Below, one piece after another: positions 17,456 to 25,312 of a DNA stretch of 44,183 nucleotides. Each line of letters begins with the position of its first letter. Position 1 is the first letter of the stretch. Both the position numbers and the translations under genes were made by a program. This stretch comes from Bradyrhizobium algeriense (GTDB lineage Bacteria; Pseudomonadota; Alphaproteobacteria; Rhizobiales; Xanthobacteraceae), in the NCBI RefSeq assembly GCF_003062295.1, contig NZ_PYCN01000041.1, forward strand, positions 1-44,183. The letters are read 5' to 3'. The notes under the pieces are model-generated. The model was not told the DNA's origin. It saw only the letters and a list, made by a program, of their open reading frames with translations, and did not search any database.

Positions 17456-17570
17456 GGGTCAGTCGCGTCGATTTGGCCGCCTACCGACGACTTCCGCCCG
17501 CCCCCTATAAAGAGACATCGTTACCGTGCGTCGGCATGTCTCAAACGTGCCACAACCAGACTTATGCACA
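17456..17570 (+). repeat. Dispersed repeat, copy 6
   Basis: Full copy: GGGTCAGTCGCGTCGATTTG, GACTTCCGCCCGCCCCC, TAAAGAGACATCGTTA, GGCATGTCTCAAACGTGCCA. It ends 18 bases before the stop codon of array member 5. The tail CTTATGCACAGCAGCGAAGC, next to a PF04392 3' end, is the same arrangement seen at the fossil ends near 7520 and 23360. Confidence 0.72.
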
Positions 17571-17587
17571 GCAGCGAAGCAGGATTG

Positions 17588-18577
17588 TCATTCGATCACC
17601 TCGTCGGCACGGGCAAGCAAGGTGGGCGGGATGGCAAGGCTAAGGGCCCTGGCGGCTTTCAGATTAACGACAAACTCGAACTTGGTTGGCTGTTGAACTG
17701 GAAGATCCGCAGGCCTGGTGCCCTTCAGGATCTTGTCTACGTAGGTCGCAGCGCGCCGGGACAAATCCGATAGGCTCGCGCCATAAGCGATGAGGCCTCC
17801 AGCCTCCACAAATTCCCGAACGCCGTGGATGGCAGGCAAGCGATTTCTCGCTGCGAAGTCGACAATCTGTTTTCGATAACCAACGGTGAGTGGGTCTTCG
17901 ACCGTAATCAGGCCCTCTGGACGTTGGACTTTGGCAGCCTCGAACGCTGTATCAAAATCATCGGGACTGCGCACCTCAAGCGGTTGCAGCGTAATTCGCA
18001 ATGTCCGGGCGGCACGGTCCGTCTCTCTGAACACATCCGCCGCATAGGGATTGGCAGCATTCCACAGGATGGCCGCTCTGGAGACGTCGGGCAGAAGCTC
18101 CTTGAGTAGCTCCAACCGCTTCCCGCCCAAATCCGGAGCCATGAGGCTCAAACCTGTGACATTCCCGCCTGGGTGCGCCAAACTCGGAACAAGCCCGCTC
18201 CCGAGTGGATCGCCAGCAGGCGCCGTGACAATGGGGATCGTCGAGGTGGCTTGCTTGGCGGCGAGTGACGCCAATGTTCCGTTTGCAACGATGACATCGA
18301 CCTTGAGGTGCACCAACTCTGTGGCCATGCCGGGTAGCCGATCCGAATGACCTTCTGCGAATCGGTACTCGAAGGCAATATTCTTCCCTTCCATCCAGCC
18401 CAACTCACGGAGGGCTTCAACGAAAGCTCGTTCGAGTCCGACGCCACCCTGCGCAGCTGCGGCGCCCGCGTTAAAATAACCAATACGGTATAACTTGCCC
18501 GCCGGCTGTGCTCCGGCATTGAGCGGCCAAGCAAGTGCCACGCCGCCAATGAATTTAACAAATTGCCGCCGCCGCAT
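17588..18577 (-). CDS. ABC_sub_bind (PF04392) substrate-binding protein, array member 5
   Basis: A protein of 329 residues with signal MRRRQFVKFIGGVALAWPLNAGAQ. The mature N-terminus is YRIGYFNAGAAAAQGG. Core motifs: GWMEGKNIAFEYRFAEG, APAGDPLGSGLVPSLAHPGGNVTGLSL, VEDPLTVGYRKQIVDFAARNRLPAIHG and VQQPTKFEFVVNLKAARALSL...ADEVIE. This is the most canonical member: its GDPLGSGLV hinge and EDPL second contact match the family consensus I recall. ATG 18577 is preceded by GGGAGA at about 6 bases. It is followed in the same direction by member 4 beyond a repeat copy, so co-transcription is possible but interrupted. Confidence 0.87.
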   Translation of the reverse strand: MRRRQFVKFIGGVALAWPLNAGAQPAGKLYRIGYFNAGAAAAQGGVGLERAFVEALRELGWMEGKNIAFEYRFAEGHSDRLPGMATELVHLKVDVIVANGTLASLAAKQATSTIPIVTAPAGDPLGSGLVPSLAHPGGNVTGLSLMAPDLGGKRLELLKELLPDVSRAAILWNAANPYAADVFRETDRAARTLRITLQPLEVRSPDDFDTAFEAAKVQRPEGLITVEDPLTVGYRKQIVDFAARNRLPAIHGVREFVEAGGLIAYGASLSDLSRRAATYVDKILKGTRPADLPVQQPTKFEFVVNLKAARALSLAIPPTLLARADEVIE

Positions 18578-18628
18578 GGCTGTCTCCCGGATCAGGAGAA
18601 CGTTAGTCCCAATTCAAATTATCGCACT

Positions 18629-18708
18629 GAACGGGGTTCGGGGATAGCGTCAGCCGCGGTCGTCGGGAGGTGGCTGATGTCTGAAACGGGTCCAAACTCG
18701 GACATGCG
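18629..18708 (+). repeat. Dispersed repeat, copy 7 (eroded)
   Basis: Only the right half is recognisable: GATAGCGTCAGCCGCGGTCG, TGATGTCTGAAACGGGTCC and CTCGGACATGCG correspond to the CGTCAG, CATGTCTCAAAGGTGCC and CGGACATTCG blocks. It sits between array members 5 and 6, where every other gap in the array also has a copy. Confidence 0.4.
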
Positions 18709-18715
18709 TTTGGTT

Positions 18716-19684
18716 TTATTCGATCACCTCGTCGGCGCGGACGAGTAACGAGGGCGGCACGGTGAGGCCGAGCGCTTTGGCAGTCTTCATGTTGATCACC
18801 AGATCGAATTTGGTCGGCTGCTCTACCGGCAGATCGGAAGGCTTGGCCCCTTTGAGGATCTTATCGACGTAGCCGCCTGCACGGCGTAACAGATCGAATA
18901 TATCAGGGCCGTAGACGACCAATCCGCCATTGGCGAATTGTCGGAAGAGATACATCGCGGGCAGATGATGCTCCGCCGCAAGCGCGACAACTCGGGAGGC
19001 ATGTAAAGTAGTCAAAGCATCCGCGAAGACAATGATTGCATCGGCGTGCTGGGAAGCCGCCGATGCAAAGGCGGTGTCGAGTTCCTCGGCCGTGGTCGCC
19101 TCAACTATCGGCAGAGCCACGCCTAGCTTCCTGGCTGTGCTGGGTACCTCCTCGGCTAACATCAGCCTGTGTATTGGGTTGCCCGGATTGACCAGGATCG
19201 CAATTTTCGAGGCGCCGGGAACCAGTTCCCGGAGGATTTCTATTCGTTTTGCGACCCAATCTCCTGGCACGTAGGTCGCAAGACCCGTTATGTTGCCGCC
19301 TGGGCGGGAGAGACTTTGGACGAGGCCGAGCCCCACGGGATCGAACACGACCACGAATACAGTCGGAATAGTTGCAGTTGCCGATTTCATGGCTACGGCT
19401 TCTCGTGGCCCGACGGCAATTACAAGATCGGGCTTGAGAGCGACGAGTTCGGCCGCGAGAGCCGGTGCGCGCTCGGGCTGGACCTCGAAGAATCGGTAGT
19501 CAATGATCAGGTTCTTGCCCTCGATCCAACCGTGATCGCGCAAGCCTCTAAGCCACGCCTCGCGACCCGGCGGATCTAAGAAAGCGGCCAGGAAACCGAT
19601 TCGGCGAGGTGTCCGCTGCGCCCACGAACGCCTTGGCGAAGCGAGCAGCGCCGCAGTGCCCGCGATGAACTCCCGCCGCTTCAT
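18716..19684 (-). CDS. ABC_sub_bind (PF04392) substrate-binding protein, array member 6
   Basis: A protein of 322 residues with signal MKRREFIAGTAALLASPRRSWAQ. From VFDPVGLGLVQSLSRPGGN to the end it is almost the same protein as array member 1 (shared runs such as EVPSTARKLGVALPIVEATT and PPSLLVRADEVIE). The ~80 residues after the signal (FLDPPGREAWLRGLRDHGW, YRFFEVQPERAPALAAELV) are clearly different, so the first lobe has diverged while flanks stayed alike. ATG 19684 is preceded by GAGGATCAA; the longer frame to 19729 adds residues with no signal character. It is the first transcribed gene of the array. Confidence 0.87.
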   Translation of the reverse strand: MKRREFIAGTAALLASPRRSWAQRTPRRIGFLAAFLDPPGREAWLRGLRDHGWIEGKNLIIDYRFFEVQPERAPALAAELVALKPDLVIAVGPREAVAMKSATATIPTVFVVVFDPVGLGLVQSLSRPGGNITGLATYVPGDWVAKRIEILRELVPGASKIAILVNPGNPIHRLMLAEEVPSTARKLGVALPIVEATTAEELDTAFASAASQHADAIIVFADALTTLHASRVVALAAEHHLPAMYLFRQFANGGLVVYGPDIFDLLRRAGGYVDKILKGAKPSDLPVEQPTKFDLVINMKTAKALGLTVPPSLLVRADEVIE

Positions 19685-19802
19685 TTGATCCTCATCGCAG
19701 CTTGAGGACGACGGGCCGCAGAGTATCACGTCTCAATGGTCGTCGCACTCACTGCGGGCGCGATTACTGCGCCGGAAATGCAGCGCGGCGCAAGACAGCT
19801 AT

Positions 19803-19916
19803 GGGTCAAAAGCGCCGTTTTAGACGTTGGCCGATGACTTCCGTTCTTCCCCGATGAACAGACATTCTCTGTGCCAGCCGGCATGTCTCAAAAGTGCCAA
19901 CAGCAGACATTCGCGA
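19803..19916 (+). repeat. Dispersed repeat, copy 8
   Basis: Full copy: GGTCAAAAGCGCCGTTTTAG, TGACTTCCGTTCTTCCCC, GATGAACAGACATTCTCTG, GGCATGTCTCAAAAGTGCCA, CAGACATTCGCG. Upstream bases 19736-19802 match those before copy 3, so members 1 and 6 duplicated together with this element. Confidence 0.75.
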
Positions 19917-19973
19917 CTGGGCCCTTCTTTTTCCAACCGGCCTTAGGTGAAACCTTGCGTCCGAAATTGCAAA

Positions 19974-20249
19974 TTACAGCAAGGGCATAAGTTCAGTTGG
20001 TAGCGGTCTCTTGCCCTGGGGGCAGCCCGTTCGGCCCTTGAGGGACTGAATCGGAGCTGGAGACTCGTTGGAATGGTTCGGATCAGATGCCGATGCCTCG
20101 GTCGCGCTCATAAATTCGGCTACGGCAGCGTTCGATGACCATTCCACGTAACTAACAACGGCGAACCCAAGTACGAGCAAGGTGAGAAGTACGACCGCCA
20201 CCGTGGTGCCTATTCCCTGCCAATGGATTTGGCTATTGAATAATGGCAT
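19974..20249 (-). CDS. Small single-pass membrane protein of unknown function
   Basis: 91 residues. One strong transmembrane segment (residues ~14-33, TTVAVVLLTLLVLGFAVVSY) follows a short amphipathic N-terminus. The rest is a hydrophilic Ser/Pro-rich tail ending in GCPQGKRPLPTELMPLL. I recognise no family. GGGAGA stands 7 bases before ATG 20249, which supports translation. It is the third gene of an apparent operon (cyclase, CxxC miniprotein, this gene), 52 bases after the preceding stop. Being near a cyclase it might anchor or modulate it, but that is only position-based inference. Confidence 0.55.
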   Translation of the reverse strand: MPLFNSQIHWQGIGTTVAVVLLTLLVLGFAVVSYVEWSSNAAVAEFMSATEASASDPNHSNESPAPIQSLKGRTGCPQGKRPLPTELMPLL

Positions 20250-20301
20250 CGTTCGTCTCCCGAAACGGGGCTTGCGACGGCCTTAAACCAACTCGCGATT
20301 T

Positions 20302-20523
20302 TCAAATGTGAACTGCCTCACGTCTCACGGTCACTTGATGCCGGGACAGAACGACGACGTCTTTCTGCTTGGGGCCGTCGCACAATGAGCAATCATTTGG
20401 GCGGACAAGCTTAGTGACAATGCGGATCGCTTGTGCGCCAGCCGGCTGATCGGACAGAGCAGCTCGGAAGGCTTTTTCCAAAGCACCGACAAACTCGTTC
20501 GCAGAACATCCGTTTTGCGCCAC
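20302..20523 (-). CDS. 73-residue CxxC protein overlapping the cyclase stop
   Basis: 73 residues starting at GTG 20523, which shares one base with the TAG of the upstream cyclase (TAGTG). This is a classic re-initiation arrangement. The first half is helical (ANEFVGALEKAFRAALSD) and the second holds CSLC (Cys45 and Cys48) followed by a basic C-terminus. With Cys6 these could bind a metal or form a disulfide. No family recognised. The overlap and lack of a separate ribosome-binding site say it is co-translated with the cyclase. It could alternatively be a spurious frame, but the overlap and the codon pattern favour a real gene. Confidence 0.5.
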   Translation of the reverse strand: MAQNGCSANEFVGALEKAFRAALSDQPAGAQAIRIVTKLVRPNDCSLCDGPKQKDVVVLSRHQVTVRREAVHI

Positions 20524-21833
20524 TACCGTTCGGCCGCGAACAATCTGACGCTCTCTGTAAGGCCCTTCAGGGAATGACTGCCTTCGTCATGAAACCTGAT
20601 GTTTGATCCTGCGACAAGATCACGGACTGTATTCGACACAAGAACCTGCCCGGGCTTTGCCATTGTCGCGACACGCGATGCAATGTGGACCGCGATGCCG
20701 CTTAGATCATCCTCGGCCATTTCGACCTCGCCGGTATGAAGGCCGGCCCTTACCTGCAGCCCAAGAGCTTCAACCCCTTCATTGATCGCCAGAGCGCACC
20801 GGATTGATCGAGCCGGCCCGTCAAAGGTTGCCAAGAAGCCGTCTCCCATTGTCCTCACCTCATGTCCTCTATGTCGCGAAATCTCCCGCCGCACGAGCGC
20901 GTTGTGCCGATCAAGCACATCGTGCCATGCACGATCTCCGATCGTCTCGGCACGCTTGGTTGAGTTCACAATGTCAGTGAACAGAACGGTGGCGAGCACG
21001 CGATCAGATTCGATTGCGGACCGCGAGCCTGTCAGAAACTCTTCAACCTCATCCAATATCCGTTCTGTTTCGCCAGTCCACAACATGTGATCGCTGCCGG
21101 GCAGTTCGAGATATTTCGCGTTTGGGATTTGCCGGGCCATGAACCGCCCGGCTTCAACGTTGACGCGAACGTCCCCTTGTCGATGAATAATGAACGTCGG
21201 CACTCGGATCGACGGAAGGATTGGACGAACATCGATTTCGCTGTTCATTCGCATAAGCGCGACAACTGCGGAAGGACTTGCACCGAGACGTTCAAAACGG
21301 GCCCAGGATAGCTTGAACGTCTCATCTGATGCCACACTGGGGGCGAACAAACGGAGGCTCTCGCCGGTCCCCCAATTTTTTTCCATGCGATCCAGGGCGG
21401 CTTCGATCCTGTCCGGGGGCACAACCCACGAGCTGAAGTGGCCATAGGTGCCGTACAGGACCAACGCTCGGGTACGCTCTGGGTAGGTGGCCGCGAACAA
21501 GAGTGACATCGCACCGCCTTCGGAGATGCCGAACAGGGCAGCCTGTTGCGAGCCAACGGCATCCATGACCGCGCGAACATCGTCCATGCGTTCTTCCAGG
21601 GTTGGCACACCAACCGTTCTGTCGGAAAGCCCGGTGCCGCGCTTGTCGAACATGATCAGGCGGGCGAAGGCCGCCAAGCGGGTCCAAACCCGCGCACGAT
21701 AGGGCTCTTCCCAAGCGACGTCGAGGTTCGAAATAAAGCCAGGAACGAACACGAGGTCGAAGGGCCCTTCGCCGACGACCTGATAGGCGATGCGAACATC
21801 ACCGCTCTTTGCGTATTGGGTTTTCGGAACCAT
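20523..21833 (-). CDS. Alpha/beta-hydrolase fused to class III cyclase
   Basis: A protein of 436 residues. Residues ~5-270 form an alpha/beta-hydrolase: nucleophile Ser104 in FGISEGGAMS, acid Asp221 in HRQGDVRVN and His249 in PGSDHMLW complete a plausible triad. Residues ~275-430 form a class III cyclase: metal-binding Asp287 in LFTDIVNST and Asp331 in TMGDGFLATFDGP. In the transition-state motif the usual Asn is His383 (AVHIASRV), with Arg387 retained. I believe this His is common in this sub-group, but it makes the catalytic rate uncertain. The hydrolase may act as a small-molecule sensor for the cyclase. It is the first gene of a three-gene operon with overlapping stop/start to the next, divergent from the TctC-type gene. 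Confidence 0.88.
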   Translation of the reverse strand: MVPKTQYAKSGDVRIAYQVVGEGPFDLVFVPGFISNLDVAWEEPYRARVWTRLAAFARLIMFDKRGTGLSDRTVGVPTLEERMDDVRAVMDAVGSQQAALFGISEGGAMSLLFAATYPERTRALVLYGTYGHFSSWVVPPDRIEAALDRMEKNWGTGESLRLFAPSVASDETFKLSWARFERLGASPSAVVALMRMNSEIDVRPILPSIRVPTFIIHRQGDVRVNVEAGRFMARQIPNAKYLELPGSDHMLWTGETERILDEVEEFLTGSRSAIESDRVLATVLFTDIVNSTKRAETIGDRAWHDVLDRHNALVRREISRHRGHEVRTMGDGFLATFDGPARSIRCALAINEGVEALGLQVRAGLHTGEVEMAEDDLSGIAVHIASRVATMAKPGQVLVSNTVRDLVAGSNIRFHDEGSHSLKGLTESVRLFAAER

Positions 21834-22261
21834 TGCACATCACTTCACGTAAAGTGGCGTGATCGGCTTCGTCGACTTCCCGGTGGGCCAGGTTCGATCT
21901 GGATCCTACCAGTTTGCGGCGGTACGCGGAAGCCAAAACCGCGTAGCCTAGCCTCAGCATACGGTAATAGGCTGCTTACTCAATCAGCTATTACACAAAC
22001 CAAAACAGCCGACCTTTTTCAGCAAAATCTGCCAGACTCGTACGGTGCAACATTGCTCTCAATTTCGTGCCTTCCGCCAGTCTTGCAACTGATGTAGCGT
22101 GATTAGGAGCTGCCGAGCGGGACGTGCCGAAGTCCCTTTTATCTAGCCGCAGCGCTTGTGCCGTCGGCAGGCGTGCATCGAAATTAATCCGACGTCTGCG
22201 TGTGCGGCCTCCCGTGCGGCTCCGCAGGGGACTACGCGTGCCAGCACTTTGGGAGGCCGCA
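21834..22261. promoter_or_regulatory. Divergent intergenic region (cyclase / TctC-type gene)
   Basis: 428 bp without a gene or a dispersed repeat. It must hold the promoters of both flanking genes. I see an AT-rich patch at ~21985-22020 (CAGCTATTACACAAACCAAA) but no clean -35/-10 pair. An in-frame extension of the + strand gene reaches 22124 but encodes Arg-rich sequence with no signal peptide. Confidence 0.35.
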
Positions 22262-23233
22262 ATGAAACTTCCGCGCCGTCAATTCCTGCATCTGGCAGCG
22301 GCCGCTGCCACGCTTCCCGCATTATCCCAATTCGCTATCGCGCAGAGCTACCCGACCCGAGCGGTGCACCTGGTCGAAGGCTTTGGCCCCGGTGGAGCGC
22401 CTGATATTGTCGCGCGATTGATCGGTCAATCGCTGTCGGAGCGACTTGGACAGTCATTTGTCATCGAGAACCGCAGTGGCGCTAGCGGCAACATCGCCAC
22501 TGAGGCGGTCGTGCGGGCATCCCCGGACGGCTACACGCTGCTGTTGGTCACCGCAGCAAATGCGATCAATGCGACCATGTTCGACCTTAGCTTCGACTTC
22601 ATCCGCGATATTGCGCCGATCGCAGGTATCGTTCGTGTGCCCTTGGTCATGGAGGTGCACCCATCGGTTCCCGCCAGGACAGTCGCGGAGTTCATCGCCT
22701 ACGCGAAGGCTAATCCCGGCAAGGTCAATATGGCGTCAGCCGGGACCGGATCTATTCCCCACGTGGCCGGCGAAATGTTTAAAACGATGGCCGGTGTCGA
22801 TCTCTTTCACGTGCCTTATCGGGGGGCGCAGGTATTTCCTGCCCTTCTCACCGGCGAAGCGCAGGTCTATTTCGGCCCGCTACTCTCATCGATCGGATAT
22901 GTCAGGGCCGGCAATTTCCGCGCCCTGGCGGTAACGACGATGGCGCGCTCGCCAATATTGCCGGACGTTCCAGCTCTGGGCGAAACCTTGCCCGGTTACG
23001 AGGCAAGTTCATGGTACGGCCTTGGTGGTCCAAAGCGCGCGCCGGAAGAAATCATCGAAAAACTGAATAGGGAGGTCAACGCCAGCATCGCCGATCCAAA
23101 ATTTCAAGCGCGGTTCGCCGATCTGGGCGGCATGGCTCTTGGCGGATCGCCCGCCGACTTCGCCAAACTGATTTCGGACGAGGTCAAGAAATGGGGCAAG
23201 GTGGTTTTGGCAGCCAATATGAAACGGGGATGA
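22262..23233 (+). CDS. TctC/Bug-family periplasmic tripartite-tricarboxylate-type binding protein
   Basis: 323 residues. The twin-arginine-like signal is MKLPRRQFLHLAAAAATLPALS, cleaved after AIAQ. The Bug (PF03401) fold markers follow: SYPTRAVHLVEGFGPGGAPDIVARLIGQSLSERLGQ, VIENRSGASGNIATEAVVRASPDGYTLL, HVAGEMFKTMAGVDLFHVPYRGA, and LPDVPALGETLPGYEASSWYGL. These proteins bind a carboxylated ligand, often through main-chain contacts; the transporter partner (TctA/TctB) is not in this window, making it an orphan receptor like most Bug proteins. ATG 22262 has GGGAGG at 5 bases; the longer frame from 22124 is untranslated leader in my reading. Confidence 0.9.
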   Translation: MKLPRRQFLHLAAAAATLPALSQFAIAQSYPTRAVHLVEGFGPGGAPDIVARLIGQSLSERLGQSFVIENRSGASGNIATEAVVRASPDGYTLLLVTAANAINATMFDLSFDFIRDIAPIAGIVRVPLVMEVHPSVPARTVAEFIAYAKANPGKVNMASAGTGSIPHVAGEMFKTMAGVDLFHVPYRGAQVFPALLTGEAQVYFGPLLSSIGYVRAGNFRALAVTTMARSPILPDVPALGETLPGYEASSWYGLGGPKRAPEEIIEKLNREVNASIADPKFQARFADLGGMALGGSPADFAKLISDEVKKWGKVVLAANMKRG

Positions 23234-23365
23234 GCCGCAAGGGGGAGCCGCCGAACTACGGGATTTCGGCCAGCCTCTGTCCGTTCTGGATCAAACTGAG
23301 AAGTGTGCAGCCGGGAAGTCGGCTTTGTGCCAGCAACGGACTCATGCACCGCAGCGACAGCATCG

Positions 23366-23399
23366 TTATTCGATCACCCCATCGGGCTCGCGATGTCCA
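23366..23399 (-). pseudogene. Fossil 3' tip of an ABC_sub_bind (PF04392) gene
   Basis: Minus-strand translation HREPDGVIE-stop, with DNA TTATTCGATCACCCCATCGG. It corresponds to the terminal codons of the array genes (TTATTCGATCACCTCGTCGG at 18716). The adjacent CTCATGCACCGCAGCGACAG on the 3' side (23341-23360) recurs beside the fossil at 7526. Only about 10 codons survive, so the call rests mainly on the DNA match and the shared flank. The rest of 23234-23431 shows no gene. Confidence 0.4.
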
Positions 23400-23431
23400 C
23401 GCGCGGGAATGATGGTCTGGCTTCGTAAAGA

Positions 23432-24838
23432 TCAGCCGTCCAGTAGCGCCGCCATCCGATGTCGATCGATGATGTTGGGGTCCGGCGGTAATGGATGGCC
23501 GCCCAATTCGGCCAGCTTTGCGGCTATATGCGGTCTAGCGATGACTTCCTGAGGCAGCGCAACGCACATTGCGATTTCAAGCATGCCACGGAACACATCG
23601 GCGTCCCGTGATGCAGCAACAAGAAGCCTGGCCGTGATCGGGTTGGGTGCCGGCACCGGCGTGCCCTCTTCCAGAGCGTTCATCTCGGCAATCCGCGCGC
23701 GGTCCGCAGCGATCTGGTTTCGATAAAACGGGAAGACTTCGCGTTCGGTCTCCGCGTCGTAGTCCCGGGAGAACGCTTCGGGATCGTTGATTTGTCGGCG
23801 CGCCACATCGCGGAGCACCTGTGCGTGCAGAAGACCGACGCTCAAGCCCCATCCGGCGGACGGGTTGGTACACGCCCATGCGTCACCGACAGCGGCGAAT
23901 CCCGTGATGACGGGTTGACCGTCGACGACAAACCGCCGGTACCGGTCGAGAACTCCTGCCAGCAGGTGAACGGGTGTGATCGGCTTGCCATCGAGCCAGT
24001 GGGCTTGCTGTGGGCAAGCGGAGACGACGCGATTGAACGTGGTCGTATCACGCAAGGCTCGCATCGCCTTGTTCTTCGACGAGGTATACAAGGTGATCGA
24101 CCAGGTGTCGTTGTCCCCGTCCACCGTAAGGACCGAGAACAGGCCCATCGGCGTGAGCGTGCGTTCTATCCTGCGAGGCCGCTGATGTCCCGAGAAATAT
24201 CGCGTAAAATAGACAAAGTTGCAGTCTTCGGCTTTCTCGATCGGGCTGCGGCCACCCGCGCCGACGATCCATTCACCGGCCGGGCTTCGTCGTCCCATGG
24301 CGTCGACGACCAGATCGGCACGAATCTCTTCGCCAGATGTCGTGCGCACCCCGGCGACGTGCGGTACACCGGGGACGGCCGATGCACCCGTGATCAATTC
24401 GCGAACCTTGGTCCCCCGACGGATGGTCACGTTCGGTGCGACTTGCGCCATCGCAGCCACCGCCCATTCAACGATCGGCCGCCGACCGGCGACGCAACGC
24501 ATGGCTTCATCGCTCGGACGCGGCACCCTGTCCGTTATAGTTGGGGGAAGAGATTGACTATCGAGATGATCCACCCAAACGCAACCGGCGCGAAGCAGGT
24601 CATCCGTCAGCCCTGGCAATTCGCGATCGCCGATCATCCGAAATCGCGCATGGAGACTATGGGGTTGCTTGAATTGGGCAACTCCGGGGCGTTCCCACGA
24701 GTCCCACCCCTCGATGGCGGCCCCAGGTTGATCTGCTGGGTCAGCCTCCAAGACCGTGACGCGGTGACCGTCGCGACCAAGCATGGTCGCTGCGCATAAT
24801 CCAATCACGCCACCGCCGCAGATTAGGACTTTGCTCAT
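23432..24838 (-). CDS. FAD-dependent monooxygenase, PHBH/halogenase-like
   Basis: 468 residues. N-terminal Rossmann motif VLICGGGVIGLCAATMLGRDG with acidic VLEAD, then a middle DLVVDAMGRRSP, and FAD-phosphate-binding GFAAVGDAWACTNPSAGWGLSVGLLHA. This is the GD motif of p-hydroxybenzoate hydroxylase / squalene-epoxidase-type class A flavoprotein monooxygenases. The family usually hydroxylates or epoxidises an aromatic or polyketide-like substrate using NAD(P)H; no partner genes here suggest the substrate. There is no signal peptide, so it is cytosolic. ATG 24838 has GGGGGAGAAGGG directly upstream and the motif starts at residue 2, so I reject the 31-residue upstream extension. It is convergent with the Bug protein. 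Confidence 0.83.
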   Translation of the reverse strand: MSKVLICGGGVIGLCAATMLGRDGHRVTVLEADPADQPGAAIEGWDSWERPGVAQFKQPHSLHARFRMIGDRELPGLTDDLLRAGCVWVDHLDSQSLPPTITDRVPRPSDEAMRCVAGRRPIVEWAVAAMAQVAPNVTIRRGTKVRELITGASAVPGVPHVAGVRTTSGEEIRADLVVDAMGRRSPAGEWIVGAGGRSPIEKAEDCNFVYFTRYFSGHQRPRRIERTLTPMGLFSVLTVDGDNDTWSITLYTSSKNKAMRALRDTTTFNRVVSACPQQAHWLDGKPITPVHLLAGVLDRYRRFVVDGQPVITGFAAVGDAWACTNPSAGWGLSVGLLHAQVLRDVARRQINDPEAFSRDYDAETEREVFPFYRNQIAADRARIAEMNALEEGTPVPAPNPITARLLVAASRDADVFRGMLEIAMCVALPQEVIARPHIAAKLAELGGHPLPPDPNIIDRHRMAALLDG

Positions 24839-25046
24839 CCCTTCTCCCCCTAGTTGTCCGAGTTTGGCGGACCGCAGAAGCGGCGCGGGATCGTCATCGT
24901 CTCCGGCGAAACGACAACGACGCCCACTCAAGCGGGCACGGGTTACTCAAGACATAGGTCCATGTGGCGAACCGGAGGTTCAAAGCTCTCCCCTGCTCTG
25001 TGCCTTGCGGCCGGGTGTCACGGGTGACGTCCCATTGGTCGGTTAT

Positions 25047-25158
25047 GGGTCAATCGCGTCATTTTGGCTCTCGCCGGCTACTTCCGCTCTTCCCCTGTAA
25101 GCGGATGTCGTAATGATCGGTCGTCATGTCTCAAAGGTGCCAACAGGCGACATTCGAA
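25047..25158 (+). repeat. Dispersed repeat, copy 9
   Basis: The best-preserved copy with copy 2: GGTCAATCGCGTCATTTTGG, GCTACTTCCGCTCTTCCCC, GTAAGCGGATGTCGTAATG, CATGTCTCAAAGGTGCCA, then GCGACATTCG. TCCGCT/AGCGGA can form a 6-bp stem. It lies in the 24839-25186 gap between the monooxygenase start and the end of the efflux operon; the other ~240 bp of that gap show nothing. Confidence 0.8.
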
Positions 25159-25186
25159 GTAAACGAGACCGCTAACTGCGGCGGCC

Positions 25187-25312
25187 TTACCGGACGCCTA
25201 GTTCTTTGATCGCCAGAGCCGAAAGCTGCGCCGGGTCATGGACACCAGTTTGCGCGACCTTGATGATCGTCTTCGCAAGGGCTGCAAGACTAGACCAGGG
25301 GATTCGGCTCAT
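25187..25312 (-). CDS. 41-residue ORF overlapping the efflux operon's last gene
   Basis: Frame ATG 25312 to TAA 25187, translating to MSRIPWSSLAALAKTIIKVA and on to LSALAIKELGVR. Its ATG overlaps the TGA of the gene at 25309 as ATGA, which implies coupled translation. Hydrophobic and basic residues alternate, so an amphipathic helix is likely at residues ~5-20. I recognise no family. It is shorter than most gene-calling cut-offs. It ends ~30 bp from repeat copy 9. The evidence is the overlap and the protein-like composition; a chance frame is possible. Confidence 0.42.
   Translation of the reverse strand: MSRIPWSSLAALAKTIIKVAQTGVHDPAQLSALAIKELGVR

Noticed and set aside
12523..19916. CRISPR array made of the regular repeats
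   Set aside because: Repeat units are ~110 bp, over 1 kb apart, separated by genes; no short direct repeats with unique spacers and no cas genes.
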